32,151 nucleotides of DNA. Origin: Geobacter sp. (lineage in GTDB: Bacteria > Desulfobacterota > Desulfuromonadia > Geobacterales > DSM-12255). Positions 1 through 6,951 of the stretch are shown here, one piece after another; the first letter of the stretch is position 1, and the number at the start of each line of letters is the position of its first letter. Under the pieces are notes generated by a model. It was not told the DNA's origin. It did not search any database and saw only the letters and a program-made list of their open reading frames with translations. The translations under genes were made by a program, and so were the position numbers. Location of the stretch: contig JACRPV010000102.1 of NCBI GenBank assembly GCA_016223015.1, forward strand, positions 1 through 32,151, in the 5' to 3' direction.

Positions 1-575
1 TTACCCTCTGCCAGAAGATCACCGGCTTCCCTTACAACCGCGTTATCGGCCAGGCAGGCGTACTCGATTCAGCCCGTTTCATCACCTTCATTGCCTGGGA
101 ACTGGGCGTTTCCGTAAAGGACGTAAATGCAATGACCCTCGGTGGCCACGGCGACGACATGGTACCGCTCGTTCGTTACGCCAGCGTCAACGGCATTCCC
201 GTCATGGAACTCCTTGAGCGCAAGTACAAGGACAAGGCCAAGGCCAAGGAAGTCATGGAAGCAATGGTCAAGCGGACCCGCGGTGCAGGCGGCGAGGTTG
301 TTGCTCTCCTTAAAACCGGTTCTGCATTCTACTCCCCGGCTTCTTCCGCCATTGCCATGGCGGAGGCGATCCTCAAGGATCAGAAGCGCGTTCTCCCGAC
401 CTGCTGCTACATCCAGGGCGAGTTCGGCGTGAATGGCTACTATGTTGGCGTTCCTGCAGTTCTCGGTGAGAAAGGTGTCGAGCAGATCCTTGAGTTCGCA
501 CTTGATGCTGAAGAGCAGGCCATGATGGACAAGTCGGTTGCTGCCGTGAAGGGTCTTGTCGACAGCATGAAGTAA
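1..575 (+). CDS. mdh: Malate dehydrogenase, C-terminal part (5' end outside window)
   Basis: NAD-dependent malate dehydrogenase interconverts malate and oxaloacetate in the TCA cycle, in the cytoplasm. The reading frame is open from base 3 at the window edge, so the track ORF starting at 132 is only an internal ATG. The visible ~190 residues contain [11 protein letters not shown] and the catalytic-histidine segment [12 protein letters not shown], followed by a C-terminal helix region typical of the LDH-like MDH family ([24 protein letters not shown]). The N-terminal Rossmann half lies upstream of the window. It stops at TAA 573-575 and is followed by two hairpins, the second a clear intrinsic terminator. 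Its position before korDABC fits a TCA-cycle gene cluster, although the terminator and a new promoter suggest kor is transcribed separately. The family assignment is firm. Confidence 0.97.
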   Translation, partial: TLCQKITGFPYNRVIGQAGVLDSARFITFIAWELGVSVKDVNAMTLGGHGDDMVPLVRYASVNGIPVMELLERKYKDKAKAKEVMEAMVKRTRGAGGEVVALLKTGSAFYSPASSAIAMAEAILKDQKRVLPTCCYIQGEFGVNGYYVGVPAVLGEKGVEQILEFALDAEEQAMMDKSVAAVKGLVDSMK

Positions 576-577
576 AC

Positions 578-597
578 GAAACGATAAGTATCGTTTC
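578..597 (+). other. Short perfect hairpin downstream of mdh
   Basis: GAAACGATA-ag-TATCGTTTC forms a 9-bp inverted repeat starting 2 nt after the mdh stop codon. There is no T-run directly after it, so alone it is unlikely to terminate. It may protect the mRNA 3' end or act with the terminator 20 nt further on. Confidence 0.6.
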
Positions 598-617
598 ATC
601 AGTATTCCGTAAGCAAG

Positions 618-641
618 AGAAGGGCTTCGGCCCTTCTTTTT
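618..641 (+). terminator. Intrinsic terminator of mdh (UUCG tetraloop)
   Basis: AGAAGGGC-TTCG-GCCCTTCT gives an 8-bp GC-rich stem capped by the very stable UUCG tetraloop and is followed by TTTTT. This is a textbook rho-independent terminator on the plus strand after mdh, separating it from korDABC. Confidence 0.93.
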
Positions 642-712
642 GCTGTGTGCTCCACTATAGACACAGGGCTTGCCCGATCCGACAGTTTCGGAAACATTGT
701 TCGATACCGGGC

Positions 713-742
713 TTGCAATTTTCGTATACGCTGTGCTATAGT
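713..742 (+). promoter_or_regulatory. Sigma70-like promoter for korDABC
   Basis: TTGCAA (713-718) and TATAGT (737-742) are separated by 18 nt. They lie about 50 nt upstream of korD, after the mdh terminator. The predicted transcription start is near 749. This is sequence-only support. Confidence 0.6.
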
Positions 743-794
743 CTCACGGTTTCTCAGCCTGATCGGCTTCAATACACAAAAGGAGCGTATGTAG

Positions 795-989
795 ATGGAA
801 AAGAAGCTTCCCACAATCGAGATCATCGAGAAGTATTGCAAGGGTTGCCACATCTGCGTCGAATTCTGCCCCAAGCAAGTCTTGGAAATGCGCGGATTTG
901 TCGTGGCAGTCAAAGACCTGGAGGCCTGCATCAAGTGCATGCAGTGCGAACTCCGCTGCCCCGATTTCGCTATCAAGGTAACGGCGTAA
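795..989 (+). CDS. korD: 2-oxoglutarate:ferredoxin oxidoreductase, delta (ferredoxin) subunit
   Basis: This is a 64-residue 2[4Fe-4S] ferredoxin-type subunit that relays electrons from the thiamine-diphosphate catalytic subunits to soluble ferredoxin. Two complete cluster motifs are visible, CKGCHICVEFCP and CIKCMQCELRCP (each C-x2-C-x2-C-x3-C-P). The ATG at 795 is preceded by AGGAG (781-785) at 9 nt spacing. An ATG-TAG start-stop pair sits directly against the start codon (789-794) and looks too close to the ribosome binding site to be used. It is the first gene of a four-gene operon (delta, alpha, beta, gamma). The subunit role is inferred from the order and neighbours, since the protein alone could be any small ferredoxin. 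I favour 2-oxoglutarate as substrate because mdh is next door, but 2-oxoisovalerate or another 2-oxoacid cannot be excluded from sequence alone. Confidence 0.93.
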   Translation: MEKKLPTIEIIEKYCKGCHICVEFCPKQVLEMRGFVVAVKDLEACIKCMQCELRCPDFAIKVTA

Positions 990-1013
990 CCAATTTTATA
1001 GGAGGTATGTAAC

Positions 1014-2147
1014 GTGGCTAAGAAAGTTGCTTTTCTTCAGGGTAACGAAGCTGCCGCTCACGGCGCTCTCTATGCCGGCTGTAAGTTTTTTGGCGGTTAC
1101 CCGATCACCCCGTCCACAGAAGTTGCCGAGGTCATGTCGGCCGAGCTTCCGAAGGTGGGGGGTAAGTTCATTCAGATGGAAGACGAGATCGGGGCCATGG
1201 CTGCCCTCATCGGCGCCTCCTTGACCGGTACCAAGGTTCTCACCTCCACTTCCGGTCCCGGCCTCTCTCTCAAACAGGAAAATATCGGTTACGCCTGCAT
1301 TACCGAAGTCCCCTGCGTTATCTTCAACGTTATGCGCGGTGGCCCGTCCACCGGTATGCCGACCGGTCCGTCCCAGTCCGACGTGATGTGCGCCAAATGG
1401 GGCACCCACGGCGACCACCCGGCCATCTGTCTGGTTCCTGCTTCGGTGCAGGAAGTCTTCGAGGAGACGGTCAGGGCATTCAATCTTGCCGAGAAGTACC
1501 GTACACCGGTCATGATCATGCCTGACGAGATCGTTGCCCACATGCGCGAGCGGATCGTGTTTCCCGAGCCGGGCGAACTGGAAGTCATCGACCGGACCGG
1601 ACCCTCGGTTCCGCCCGAGCAGTACAAGCCGTACGATACCTCCTTCGGCGATATCCCGCCGCTGGCTGCATTCGGTTCCGGCTACAAGTTCCACGTAACC
1701 GGGCTCAACAAGATGCAGGATGGCTTCCCGACCACCAAGGCCGAGATCGTTCAGGCAGAGGAAGAGCGTCAGGTTCGCAAGGTGGAGGCCAACAAGGCCG
1801 ACATCATGAAGTGGGAAGAGTACCTGGTTGACGATGCCGAAATCGTCGTTGTCGCTTTTGGTTCCACGTCCCGTTCTGCACGGTTCGCCGTTGATGAAGC
1901 CCGCAAAGCCGGTATCAAGGCTGGCCTGTTCCGTCTGATCACCTTCTGGCCCTTCCCTGAGGAGCGACTTCTCGAACTCTCCAAGAAGGTCAAGGCATTC
2001 ATTTCTCCGGAAATGAACCTCGGCATGTGTGCCGGCGTCATCAAAGGCTGCATCGAGGGGAATGCCCCTGTCCTCGGTATTTTCCGTGTTGACGGTGAAC
2101 CGGTCAACCCGGGCCAGATCCTCGACAAGATGAAGGAGGTCAAGTAA
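1014..2147 (+). CDS. korA: 2-oxoglutarate:ferredoxin oxidoreductase, alpha subunit
   Basis: The alpha subunit of the CoA-dependent, ferredoxin-linked oxidative decarboxylase converts 2-oxoglutarate + CoA to succinyl-CoA + CO2. The 377-aa protein starts with the pyruvate:ferredoxin-oxidoreductase pyrimidine-domain signature GGYPITPSTEVAE (about residues 27-39). It continues with QMEDEIGAMAALIGAS and TSTSGPGLSLKQE, and ends with a transketolase C-terminal-like domain containing RLITFWPFPEE. The start is GTG at 1014 with AGGAGG (1000-1005) 8 nt upstream. A start-stop ATG-TAA (1007-1012) falls inside that spacer. The gene follows korD by 24 nt and precedes korB by 2 nt, so alpha and beta are tightly coupled. 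Identity as a 2-oxoacid:acceptor oxidoreductase alpha subunit is firm; the exact 2-oxoacid is inferred from the TCA context. Confidence 0.96.
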   Translation: MAKKVAFLQGNEAAAHGALYAGCKFFGGYPITPSTEVAEVMSAELPKVGGKFIQMEDEIGAMAALIGASLTGTKVLTSTSGPGLSLKQENIGYACITEVPCVIFNVMRGGPSTGMPTGPSQSDVMCAKWGTHGDHPAICLVPASVQEVFEETVRAFNLAEKYRTPVMIMPDEIVAHMRERIVFPEPGELEVIDRTGPSVPPEQYKPYDTSFGDIPPLAAFGSGYKFHVTGLNKMQDGFPTTKAEIVQAEEERQVRKVEANKADIMKWEEYLVDDAEIVVVAFGSTSRSARFAVDEARKAGIKAGLFRLITFWPFPEERLLELSKKVKAFISPEMNLGMCAGVIKGCIEGNAPVLGIFRVDGEPVNPGQILDKMKEVK

Positions 2148-2149
2148 CC

Positions 2150-2971
2150 ATGTCTTTTGATTATGATAAATGGATACGTCCCGGCAAGCTGCCGCACATC
2201 TGGTGTCCCGGCTGCGGCCATGGCATCGTCATGAAGGGGTTGATCCGGGCTCTGGATACCCTTCAGCTGAAGAAGGAAAACACGGCAATCGTATCGGGTA
2301 TCGGCTGCGCTTCCCGTTTGCCCGGCTACATGGACTGCTGCACCCTGCACACCGCACATGGCCGCGCTGCTGCCTTTGCCACCGGTGTGAAGATGGCACG
2401 TCCCGACATGAACGTCATCCTGTGCGGTGGCGACGGCGATGGCACCGCCATCGGCGGTAACCACTTCATCCATGCCTGCCGTCGCAACATCGACATGACC
2501 TACATCATCATGAACAACAAGATCTACGGCATGACCGGTGGTCAGTTCTCCCCCTGTACCCCGACCGGCGACAAGGCTTCCACTACTCCTTACGGCAACC
2601 CCGATCCTGGCTTCGATATCGCCAAGCTCGCCATCGGCGCCGGTGCTTCGTTTGTTGCCCGTGGAACCGCCTTCCATGCGAACCAGATCGACAAGCTGAT
2701 CGCAGAGGCCATTCAGCACAAAGGTTTCTCTGTTGTTGAAATCCTTGACGACTGCCCGACCACCTATGGTCGCCGCAACAAGTACAAGTCCGTCATCGAA
2801 ATGATGAACAAGCTGAAGGAAATTGCCGTTCCGGTCAAGGCAGCCGAGAAGATGGACCCCGAGCAGCTGAAGGGGAAAGTCCTTACCGGTGTTCTCTACA
2901 AAGAGGACAAGCCCGAGTACTGCGAACAGTACCAGAAGGTCATCGAGCGGGCCCAGGGCGCTGCCAAGTAA
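2150..2971 (+). CDS. korB: 2-oxoglutarate:ferredoxin oxidoreductase, beta subunit (ThDP-binding)
   Basis: The beta subunit binds thiamine diphosphate and Mg2+ and pairs with korA to form the active site. The 273-aa protein has WCPGCGHGIVMKG near the N-terminus and GCASRLPGYMDC. The ThDP/Mg-binding stretch is CGGDGDGTAIGGNHF (around residues 87-101), followed by IIMNNKIYGMTGGQ. These are the expected landmarks of the short-beta (KorB/PorB) class. The length is close to the usual 270-290 aa. It begins 2 nt after korA; the end of korA (AAGGAGGTCAAGTAACC) provides an embedded AAGGAGG ribosome binding site, consistent with translational coupling. The subunit call is firm; the substrate is inferred. 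Confidence 0.97.
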   Translation: MSFDYDKWIRPGKLPHIWCPGCGHGIVMKGLIRALDTLQLKKENTAIVSGIGCASRLPGYMDCCTLHTAHGRAAAFATGVKMARPDMNVILCGGDGDGTAIGGNHFIHACRRNIDMTYIIMNNKIYGMTGGQFSPCTPTGDKASTTPYGNPDPGFDIAKLAIGAGASFVARGTAFHANQIDKLIAEAIQHKGFSVVEILDDCPTTYGRRNKYKSVIEMMNKLKEIAVPVKAAEKMDPEQLKGKVLTGVLYKEDKPEYCEQYQKVIERAQGAAK

Positions 2972-2998
2972 TCCACTTGCACTAAAGGAGAAACAATA

Positions 2999-3547
2999 AT
3001 GGCTGGAAGATATGAGATTCGCTTTTCCGGCGCCGGTGGGCAGGGGCTGATCCTGGCCGGTGTCATCATGGCCGAGGCTGCTTCGATCTATCAAGGGATC
3101 CAGGCCGTTCAGTCCCAGAGCTATGGTCCGGAAGCCCGTGGTGGCGCCTCCAAGTCGGAGGTCATCATCTCCGACACTGCTATCGACTACCCGAAGGTGA
3201 CCAAATGTGATGCTCTCCTCGCTCTTACCCAGGAGGCTTGCGACAAATATTCCCACGATCTCAAGGAAGGCGGGGTACTCCTGATTGACTCCGACCTCGT
3301 TCTGAGGCAACCGGAAGGGAATTTCAAGGTAACCAAGTTCAACATCACCAATACGGCAAAGAACGAGGTAGGTCGCGAGATCGTTACCAACATCGTTGCC
3401 CTTGGCGCCATGGTGGCTCTGACTGGCGTCGTCTCGAAAGAGAACGCAGAAAAAGCCGTTCTGGCCCGCGTTCCCGAGGCTTTCCTCGAACTGAACAAGA
3501 AGGCATTCAATATCGGCTACGATAAGGCTATGGCCGCCAAGGCCTAG
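2999..3547 (+). CDS. korC: 2-oxoglutarate:ferredoxin oxidoreductase, gamma subunit
   Basis: This 182-aa gamma subunit of the same complex carries the family hallmark FSGAGGQGLILAG near the N-terminus (about residues 9-21) and SQSYGPEARGGASKSEVIIS. It assembles with KorA and KorB. The ATG at 2999 follows AAAGGAGAAACAATA, so the start is well supported. It is the last gene of korDABC and is followed 20 nt later by a strong intrinsic terminator. The four-subunit D-A-B-C arrangement is the classical one for KGOR in anaerobes, which supports a ferredoxin-reducing TCA cycle rather than an NAD-linked 2-oxoglutarate dehydrogenase. Confidence 0.96.
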   Translation: MAGRYEIRFSGAGGQGLILAGVIMAEAASIYQGIQAVQSQSYGPEARGGASKSEVIISDTAIDYPKVTKCDALLALTQEACDKYSHDLKEGGVLLIDSDLVLRQPEGNFKVTKFNITNTAKNEVGREIVTNIVALGAMVALTGVVSKENAEKAVLARVPEAFLELNKKAFNIGYDKAMAAKA

Positions 3548-3567
3548 GTTCAATCGTACCTGTCATG

Positions 3568-3602
3568 AAAGCCCGGCACACTAGTGTGCTGGGCTTTTTT
3601 TT
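3568..3602 (+). terminator. Intrinsic terminator of korDABC
   Basis: AAAGCCC-g-GCACA-ctag-TGTGC-t-GGGCTTT followed by a run of eight T's. The stem has one mismatch between two perfect arms. It lies directly after korC on the plus strand. Confidence 0.95.
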
Positions 3603-3692
3603 CATTTTCGGGCTCCTGCATCTGATTGATAGGGAAAGCAACCTGAATAGAGAATGAAGTCATCACCTCGCGCATGCTCCGGAGAACTGTCG

Positions 3693-3851
3693 ATGACCAC
3701 TCGTCTCACGGGTAAAATCAAGGCCGAGGTGGAGGATATCAGGCAGCAGGCGATTGCGGACGGCATGACGACGCTGAAACAGGACGGGATTCTGAAGGTG
3801 CTGCAGGGGATCTCGGATCTGCGCGAGGTTCGACGGGTCTGTATCAAATAG
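3693..3851 (+). CDS. Orphan mini-protein resembling the C-terminal tail of GspE/PilB secretion ATPases
   Basis: This 52-aa ORF ends in DIRQQAIADGMTTLKQDGI-LKVLQGISDLREVRRV. The pattern matches the extreme C-terminus of type II secretion / type IV pilus ATPases (…Ax..Gm.tLrqdG..Kvl.GiTs.eEvlrv). None of the ATPase (Walker A/B, Asp/His boxes, tetra-Cys) is present upstream, where only ~90 nt separate it from the korC terminator. I chose ATG 3693 over the track start 3654 because GGAGA lies 7-8 nt before it and the similarity begins just after it. It may be a decayed remnant of a pilB/gspE gene or a genuine stand-alone tail domain. Its last 8 nt overlap the end of the convergent gene on the minus strand. 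No function can be assigned. Confidence 0.5.
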   Translation: MTTRLTGKIKAEVEDIRQQAIADGMTTLKQDGILKVLQGISDLREVRRVCIK

Positions 3852-4095
3852 GGAGAAGTGGCGTCGGTGCTGGAAACACGGCAGCAGTTTTTTTCCTTCG
3901 ATTCTGACCGCGATAGGGAGCGCATTCAATACTGAGAGTTTCTCCCGGCATTTCTCTGGTCTGTTTGGAACCCACCTTTACCCACTCATCGGATCGTGAA
4001 AACTCCACGATTTTACCGGTCACGATGAGATATTCCAGGCAGTAATCTTCAACGATGTCATAGTCATTGTCGCAGTACCGGACCAGGATGAGCAT
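3844..4095 (-). CDS. Small conserved-type protein of a Geobacter lineage family, function unknown
   Basis: The 83-aa protein begins MLILVRYCDNDYDIVEDYCLEYLI and continues with GKIVEFSRSDEWVKVG. From memory this resembles a family of small Geobacter proteins with the pattern (L/V)xYxDxxYDxVxxxxLxxLIxxGKIxxFxRSxxWVxVG…(E/N)RR; I recall one such family being named after GSU3473 but cannot verify that here. The start at 4095 is preferred over the track start at 4116 because ACGGAGG ends 6-7 nt before it. There are no transmembrane segments or known catalytic motifs. An inverted repeat (4115-4136) sits across its likely promoter, so it is probably regulated. It converges with the GspE/PilB-tail ORF, overlapping it by 8 nt. 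Function unknown. Confidence 0.72.
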   Translation of the reverse strand: MLILVRYCDNDYDIVEDYCLEYLIVTGKIVEFSRSDEWVKVGSKQTREMPGETLSIECAPYRGQNRRKKTAAVFPAPTPLLPI

Positions 4096-4114
4096 GATCA
4101 GCCTCCGTAACTTC

Positions 4115-4144
4115 ATTGAATATCACAGTATTCAATATCGTCAA
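4115..4144 (-). promoter_or_regulatory. Promoter with operator-like inverted repeat upstream of the small minus-strand gene
   Basis: On the minus strand, TTGACG (4144-4139) and TATTCA (4122-4117) are 16 nt apart and lie 20-50 nt before the start codon. A perfect inverted repeat ATTGAATA-tcacag-TATTCAAT (4115-4136) covers the -10 and most of the spacer, the usual location of a repressor operator. The regulator is unknown. Confidence 0.5.
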
Positions 4145-4188
4145 TGGATGGTAATACTTTAACGTATAAGGGGAAAACTGATTTAGCG

Positions 4189-4217
4189 TTGACAAAGCCG
4201 CTGAAAAAGGCTAAAAA
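4189..4217 (+). promoter_or_regulatory. Promoter for tRNA-Cys
   Basis: A perfect -35 TTGACA (4189-4194), a 17-nt spacer and TAAAAA (4212-4217) lie 36 nt before the mature tRNA 5' end. The stretch is AT-rich compared with its surroundings. Confidence 0.65.
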
Positions 4218-4252
4218 GAAAATCCGCTCCGGGGTGAAACCTCTTCAGAAGC

Positions 4253-4327
<75 letters not shown>

Positions 4328-4329
4328 TA

Positions 4330-4367
4330 AAAATAAGCACTTAGATTAAGTTCTAAGTGCTTATTTT
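4330..4367 (+). terminator. Strong bidirectional intrinsic terminator after tRNA-Cys
   Basis: AAAATAAGCACTTAGA-ttaagt-TCTAAGTGCTTATTTT is a perfect 16-bp inverted repeat with A's on one side and T's on the other. It terminates plus-strand transcription right after the tRNA and could also work on the minus strand. Confidence 0.92.
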
Positions 4368-4414
4368 GTACTTGACGCGAAAATTGTCGCAAGAAGAAAA
4401 ATTGACCTCCAGCC

Positions 4415-4951
4415 ATGGCCCTACCATCAACTATCTATCGGGTAACACTCCATCTTTCGGATATTGACCGCGGCATCTACGAATCAGTGCAGACGACCGT
4501 TGCCCAACATCCATCGGAAACCGAAGAGCGACTGGTAGCCAGACTGCTGGCTCTGGCCATCTTTTACCAGCTGGGACTGACCTTCACGAAGGGGCTGAGC
4601 GCAACCGACGAGCCTGACTTCTGGGTCAAGGGTTCCGACGATAGAGTGCAACTCTGGGGAGAAGTCGGACTCCCCGACTCTGACCGAATCATCAAGGCGA
4701 GCCGCCATGCCGACCGGGTCGCTCTTCTGGCGTGCGGCAGGTCTCTGCACAACTGGAATCAACAGCACTTTCCCAAACTGGAGAAACTGGCCAACCTGAC
4801 CATCGTCAGCCTTGATCAGGCATTCATCTCCAACCTCGCGGCACAGTTGCATCGCTCCATTATCTGGTCGATTACCATCACCGAAGGTATCCTCTACCTT
4901 GCGTCCGGCGAGCAGACCTACCAAACCACCATACTTTCGCATATCCGATAA
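4415..4951 (+). CDS. yaeQ: YaeQ family protein
   Basis: The 178-aa protein matches the YaeQ family (PF07152) over its full length. It starts MALPSTIYRVTLHLSDIDR and contains QHPSETEERLVARLLALA, GLSATDEPDFWVKG and WGEVGLPDSDRIIKAS. These residues correspond to the conserved core of the family, whose known structures have a PD-(D/E)XK nuclease-like fold; E, E and D/K positions of that core are kept (SETEER, DEPD, WGEVGLPD…K). The biochemical role is not established; early claims of an RfaH-like antitermination effect were not a firm function. There is no good ribosome binding site before the ATG (…TTGACCTCCAGCC), which is odd. It lies alone between the tRNA terminator and the corrinoid operon. 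Confidence 0.93.
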   Translation: MALPSTIYRVTLHLSDIDRGIYESVQTTVAQHPSETEERLVARLLALAIFYQLGLTFTKGLSATDEPDFWVKGSDDRVQLWGEVGLPDSDRIIKASRHADRVALLACGRSLHNWNQQHFPKLEKLANLTIVSLDQAFISNLAAQLHRSIIWSITITEGILYLASGEQTYQTTILSHIR

Positions 4952-5251
4952 ATGAATAGACCGCCGGTAGGGTTGCCGATAACGCCGGGGCTTTTAAAAC
5001 CATGGATCGCTGTATGCTGAATGCCCAATAGGTCCATTTCTCGGGGAAATCTCCCTCCTTAACAGGAAATCCCTTATATACATTTGCGTAAATATTACGA
5101 TACATAAAACAACATCACGAGAAAGGGATGGCAATATCCGTGGTAATCGACTAGATGCTCCTCCCTCTGGACGATATGCAACCTTCGATGCCCGGCTCGA
5201 GGAACCCGTATCACCTGTTCTGAGGCTTCACTGCTGCATGGAGGCGTCATG
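4952..5251. other. 300-nt non-coding region upstream of the corrinoid operon
   Basis: No credible ORF is seen. An AT-rich patch (about 5070-5112) contains the near-palindrome CGTAA-ATA-TTACG (5087-5099) flanked by TATATA and TACATAAAA, a plausible promoter/operator zone. I looked for a cobalamin riboswitch B12 box and did not find a convincing one. A GGAGG (5240-5244) at the end serves the next gene. Confidence 0.45.
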
Positions 5252-5920
5252 ATGAATTCAAAAGACTGGAGCGACAAGCTTCTGGTCACCATGATCAATG
5301 CTGATCGCTCCGGTGCGGCGGAGATTATTGAACGGACTCTGGCTACCGGCATTGAGGCTCGTCAGGTGATTGCGGAAATCCTCGACCCTGCGATTGTACA
5401 ACTCGGGCGATTATGGGAAGAAGAGACCATGTCGCTGGCACAGAACTTTGTCGCTTCAAAAATAGCCGAAGACACTCTTCTCCGCTGCATCCCGAATATG
5501 ACCGCTCATCCCCATTCAAAGGGGGCTCTCGTGATCGGCAACATTGAGGATGATTTCCACAGCCTTGGCCGGAAGGCTGTCGGTCTGTTTCTGGTTGCCG
5601 CCGGCTGGGATGTTCATGATCTGGGGAATGACGTGCCCGCGGAGGAACTCCTGGAAAAGGCGCTGGAGGTCGATGCCTGCGTCATAGGCGTTTCAGCCAT
5701 GATGCAGACTACGGCATTGAACATCCGCAAATTGCGTCAGTTGATCGACAAGCGCGGACTGGCCCATCGGATCAAGCTGGCGGTGGGTGGTGCCGTGTTC
5801 AACTGGCGACCGGATCTGGTGGCAGAAGTTGGCGGCGACGGTACGGCGCACAATGCGGTCGGGGCTGATGAGCTGTTCATGCGACTGCAGGCTGAGGTGT
5901 TGAGAGGTAAGGCGCTATGA
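5252..5920 (+). CDS. Corrinoid (B12)-binding methyl-carrier protein, MtbC/MtaC-like
   Basis: This cytoplasmic 222-aa protein has the two-domain build of methyl-carrying corrinoid proteins. An N-terminal helical cap (about 1-85; LDPAIVQLGRLWEEETMSLAQ) precedes a Rossmann-like B12-binding domain. The cobalt-ligand motif D-x-H-x-x-G is present as DFHSLG, with the axial His at residue 103. It is followed by the SxL-type IGVSAMMQTT and the GG-type LAVGGAVFN. Such proteins carry a methyl group between a substrate-specific methyltransferase and an acceptor methyltransferase. ATG 5252 is preferred to 5249 because GGAGG is then 7 nt away. It overlaps the UroD-like gene by 4 nt (ATGA) and opens a four-gene operon. 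No MtrH/MtaB-type first methyltransferase and no RamA-type activator are present nearby, so its methyl donor is unknown. Confidence 0.92.
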   Translation: MNSKDWSDKLLVTMINADRSGAAEIIERTLATGIEARQVIAEILDPAIVQLGRLWEEETMSLAQNFVASKIAEDTLLRCIPNMTAHPHSKGALVIGNIEDDFHSLGRKAVGLFLVAAGWDVHDLGNDVPAEELLEKALEVDACVIGVSAMMQTTALNIRKLRQLIDKRGLAHRIKLAVGGAVFNWRPDLVAEVGGDGTAHNAVGADELFMRLQAEVLRGKAL

Positions 5921-6951
5921 ATTCGTATCAGCGCGTGATGAATACCCTGGCAGGGCAACCGGTGGACCGTCCGCCGGTTTTTGCCGTTCTGGGGGCGTAT
6001 GGCGGCAGATTGACGAACACCGGCCTGCGGGCAATTTTCAGCGATGCGTCTGCGTACGTTGCAGGACAAAGGGCGTTGCAGGAAACATTCGGTTTTGATC
6101 TGGTCATGACCCCGTTCATTTTCACCGCAATTTCGGAAGCCTTTGGCGGAGTGACCGCCTGGAGCGACGACCAGGTTCCCAACATGAAACGTCCCGGTGC
6201 GCGCGCTCCTGTCGAGGCGCTTGCCTTGCCGCTGCCAAACCCCCTTGTGGCCGGGCAGCTGTCCGTTGTCCTGGAAGCTACGCGACAATTGGCGGATCTT
6301 TACAAGGGAGATGTGCCGATCATCGCCGTGGTGCCGGGACCCGGCATCATGCCATCCCTGATAACCGGCATGGAGCAGTGGATGGAGACTGTTCTGTTCG
6401 ATGAACCGCTCGCCCGGAAGCTGCTCGATCATACTGCCCCGTTTTTTGTCTCCTGGGCCAATGCCTTGCTGGCGGCTGGTGCCGACTGCCTGGTCGTCAC
6501 CGAGGGGATGGCAACGGCCGAGATCGCGCCGCGTTCCATGTTTGCCGAACGCTTTCTGCCGCTGTTGGCCTCAACCTTTGCGCAGATCCCCGGGCCGAAG
6601 GTACTGCATCACACCGGTGGCCGCATGAACCATAACCTGGATCTGCTCCCCGGTCTGGATGGCCTGGTCGGGGTTGCCGTCGGCTCGAAAGACGACCTTG
6701 CCGAGGCGAGGCGGCTCATCGGCCCGGATCTGAACCTGATCGGGAATCTGGACAACCTGAGCTTTCCCGCACTCTCCGCCGATGCCGTCTATTCCATGAG
6801 CCAGGCCTGCCTGCGGACGGCTGCACCTTCCGGCCACTACATATTGGCAAATGCCGGTGCGGACATCCCGCTGACGACGCCGCCCGAGAACCTGCGGGCA
6901 ATGCGGTTGGCTGTTGCAGACTATCCTGCGGTGCGGGGGTATGGGTCATGA
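5917..6951 (+). CDS. Uroporphyrinogen decarboxylase/MtaA-family methyltransferase-like protein without the usual zinc cysteines
   Basis: The 344-aa protein belongs to the UroD-fold family that includes MtaA, MtbA and CmuA (NSYQRVMNTLAGQPVDRPPVFAV start; IPLTTPPENLRAM end). Members next to corrinoid proteins usually pass methyl groups between corrinoid and a thiol, using zinc bound by H-x-C…C. Here the first motif reads LHHTGG (residues 230-235), with Thr233 where LHICGN has Cys. The second reads NAGADIPLTTP, with Ala315 where GCGIxPxTP has Cys. Thus one His remains but both cysteine ligands appear lost. A true heme-pathway decarboxylase is unlikely given the location. It starts inside the stop of the corrinoid gene and overlaps the DUF1638 gene by 4 nt. 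It may use another acceptor, bind methyl-corrinoid without catalysis, or sense it. The family call is firm, the activity open. Confidence 0.9.
   Translation: MNSYQRVMNTLAGQPVDRPPVFAVLGAYGGRLTNTGLRAIFSDASAYVAGQRALQETFGFDLVMTPFIFTAISEAFGGVTAWSDDQVPNMKRPGARAPVEALALPLPNPLVAGQLSVVLEATRQLADLYKGDVPIIAVVPGPGIMPSLITGMEQWMETVLFDEPLARKLLDHTAPFFVSWANALLAAGADCLVVTEGMATAEIAPRSMFAERFLPLLASTFAQIPGPKVLHHTGGRMNHNLDLLPGLDGLVGVAVGSKDDLAEARRLIGPDLNLIGNLDNLSFPALSADAVYSMSQACLRTAAPSGHYILANAGADIPLTTPPENLRAMRLAVADYPAVRGYGS

Noticed and set aside
1769-3553. 594-aa minus-strand ORF opposite korABC
   Set aside because: Spans three real genes on the other strand and has no family features.
4952-5251. Cobalamin riboswitch upstream of the corrinoid operon
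   Set aside because: Expected from the context, but no B12-box-like sequence or matching stem pattern could be found by eye; an Infernal search with Rfam RF00174 would decide.
5917-6951. Genuine heme-pathway uroporphyrinogen decarboxylase (hemE)
   Set aside because: Embedded in a corrinoid/DUF1638 operon, and its sequence follows the MtaA/MtbA-like branch (VLHHTGG, TTPPENL) rather than HemE.
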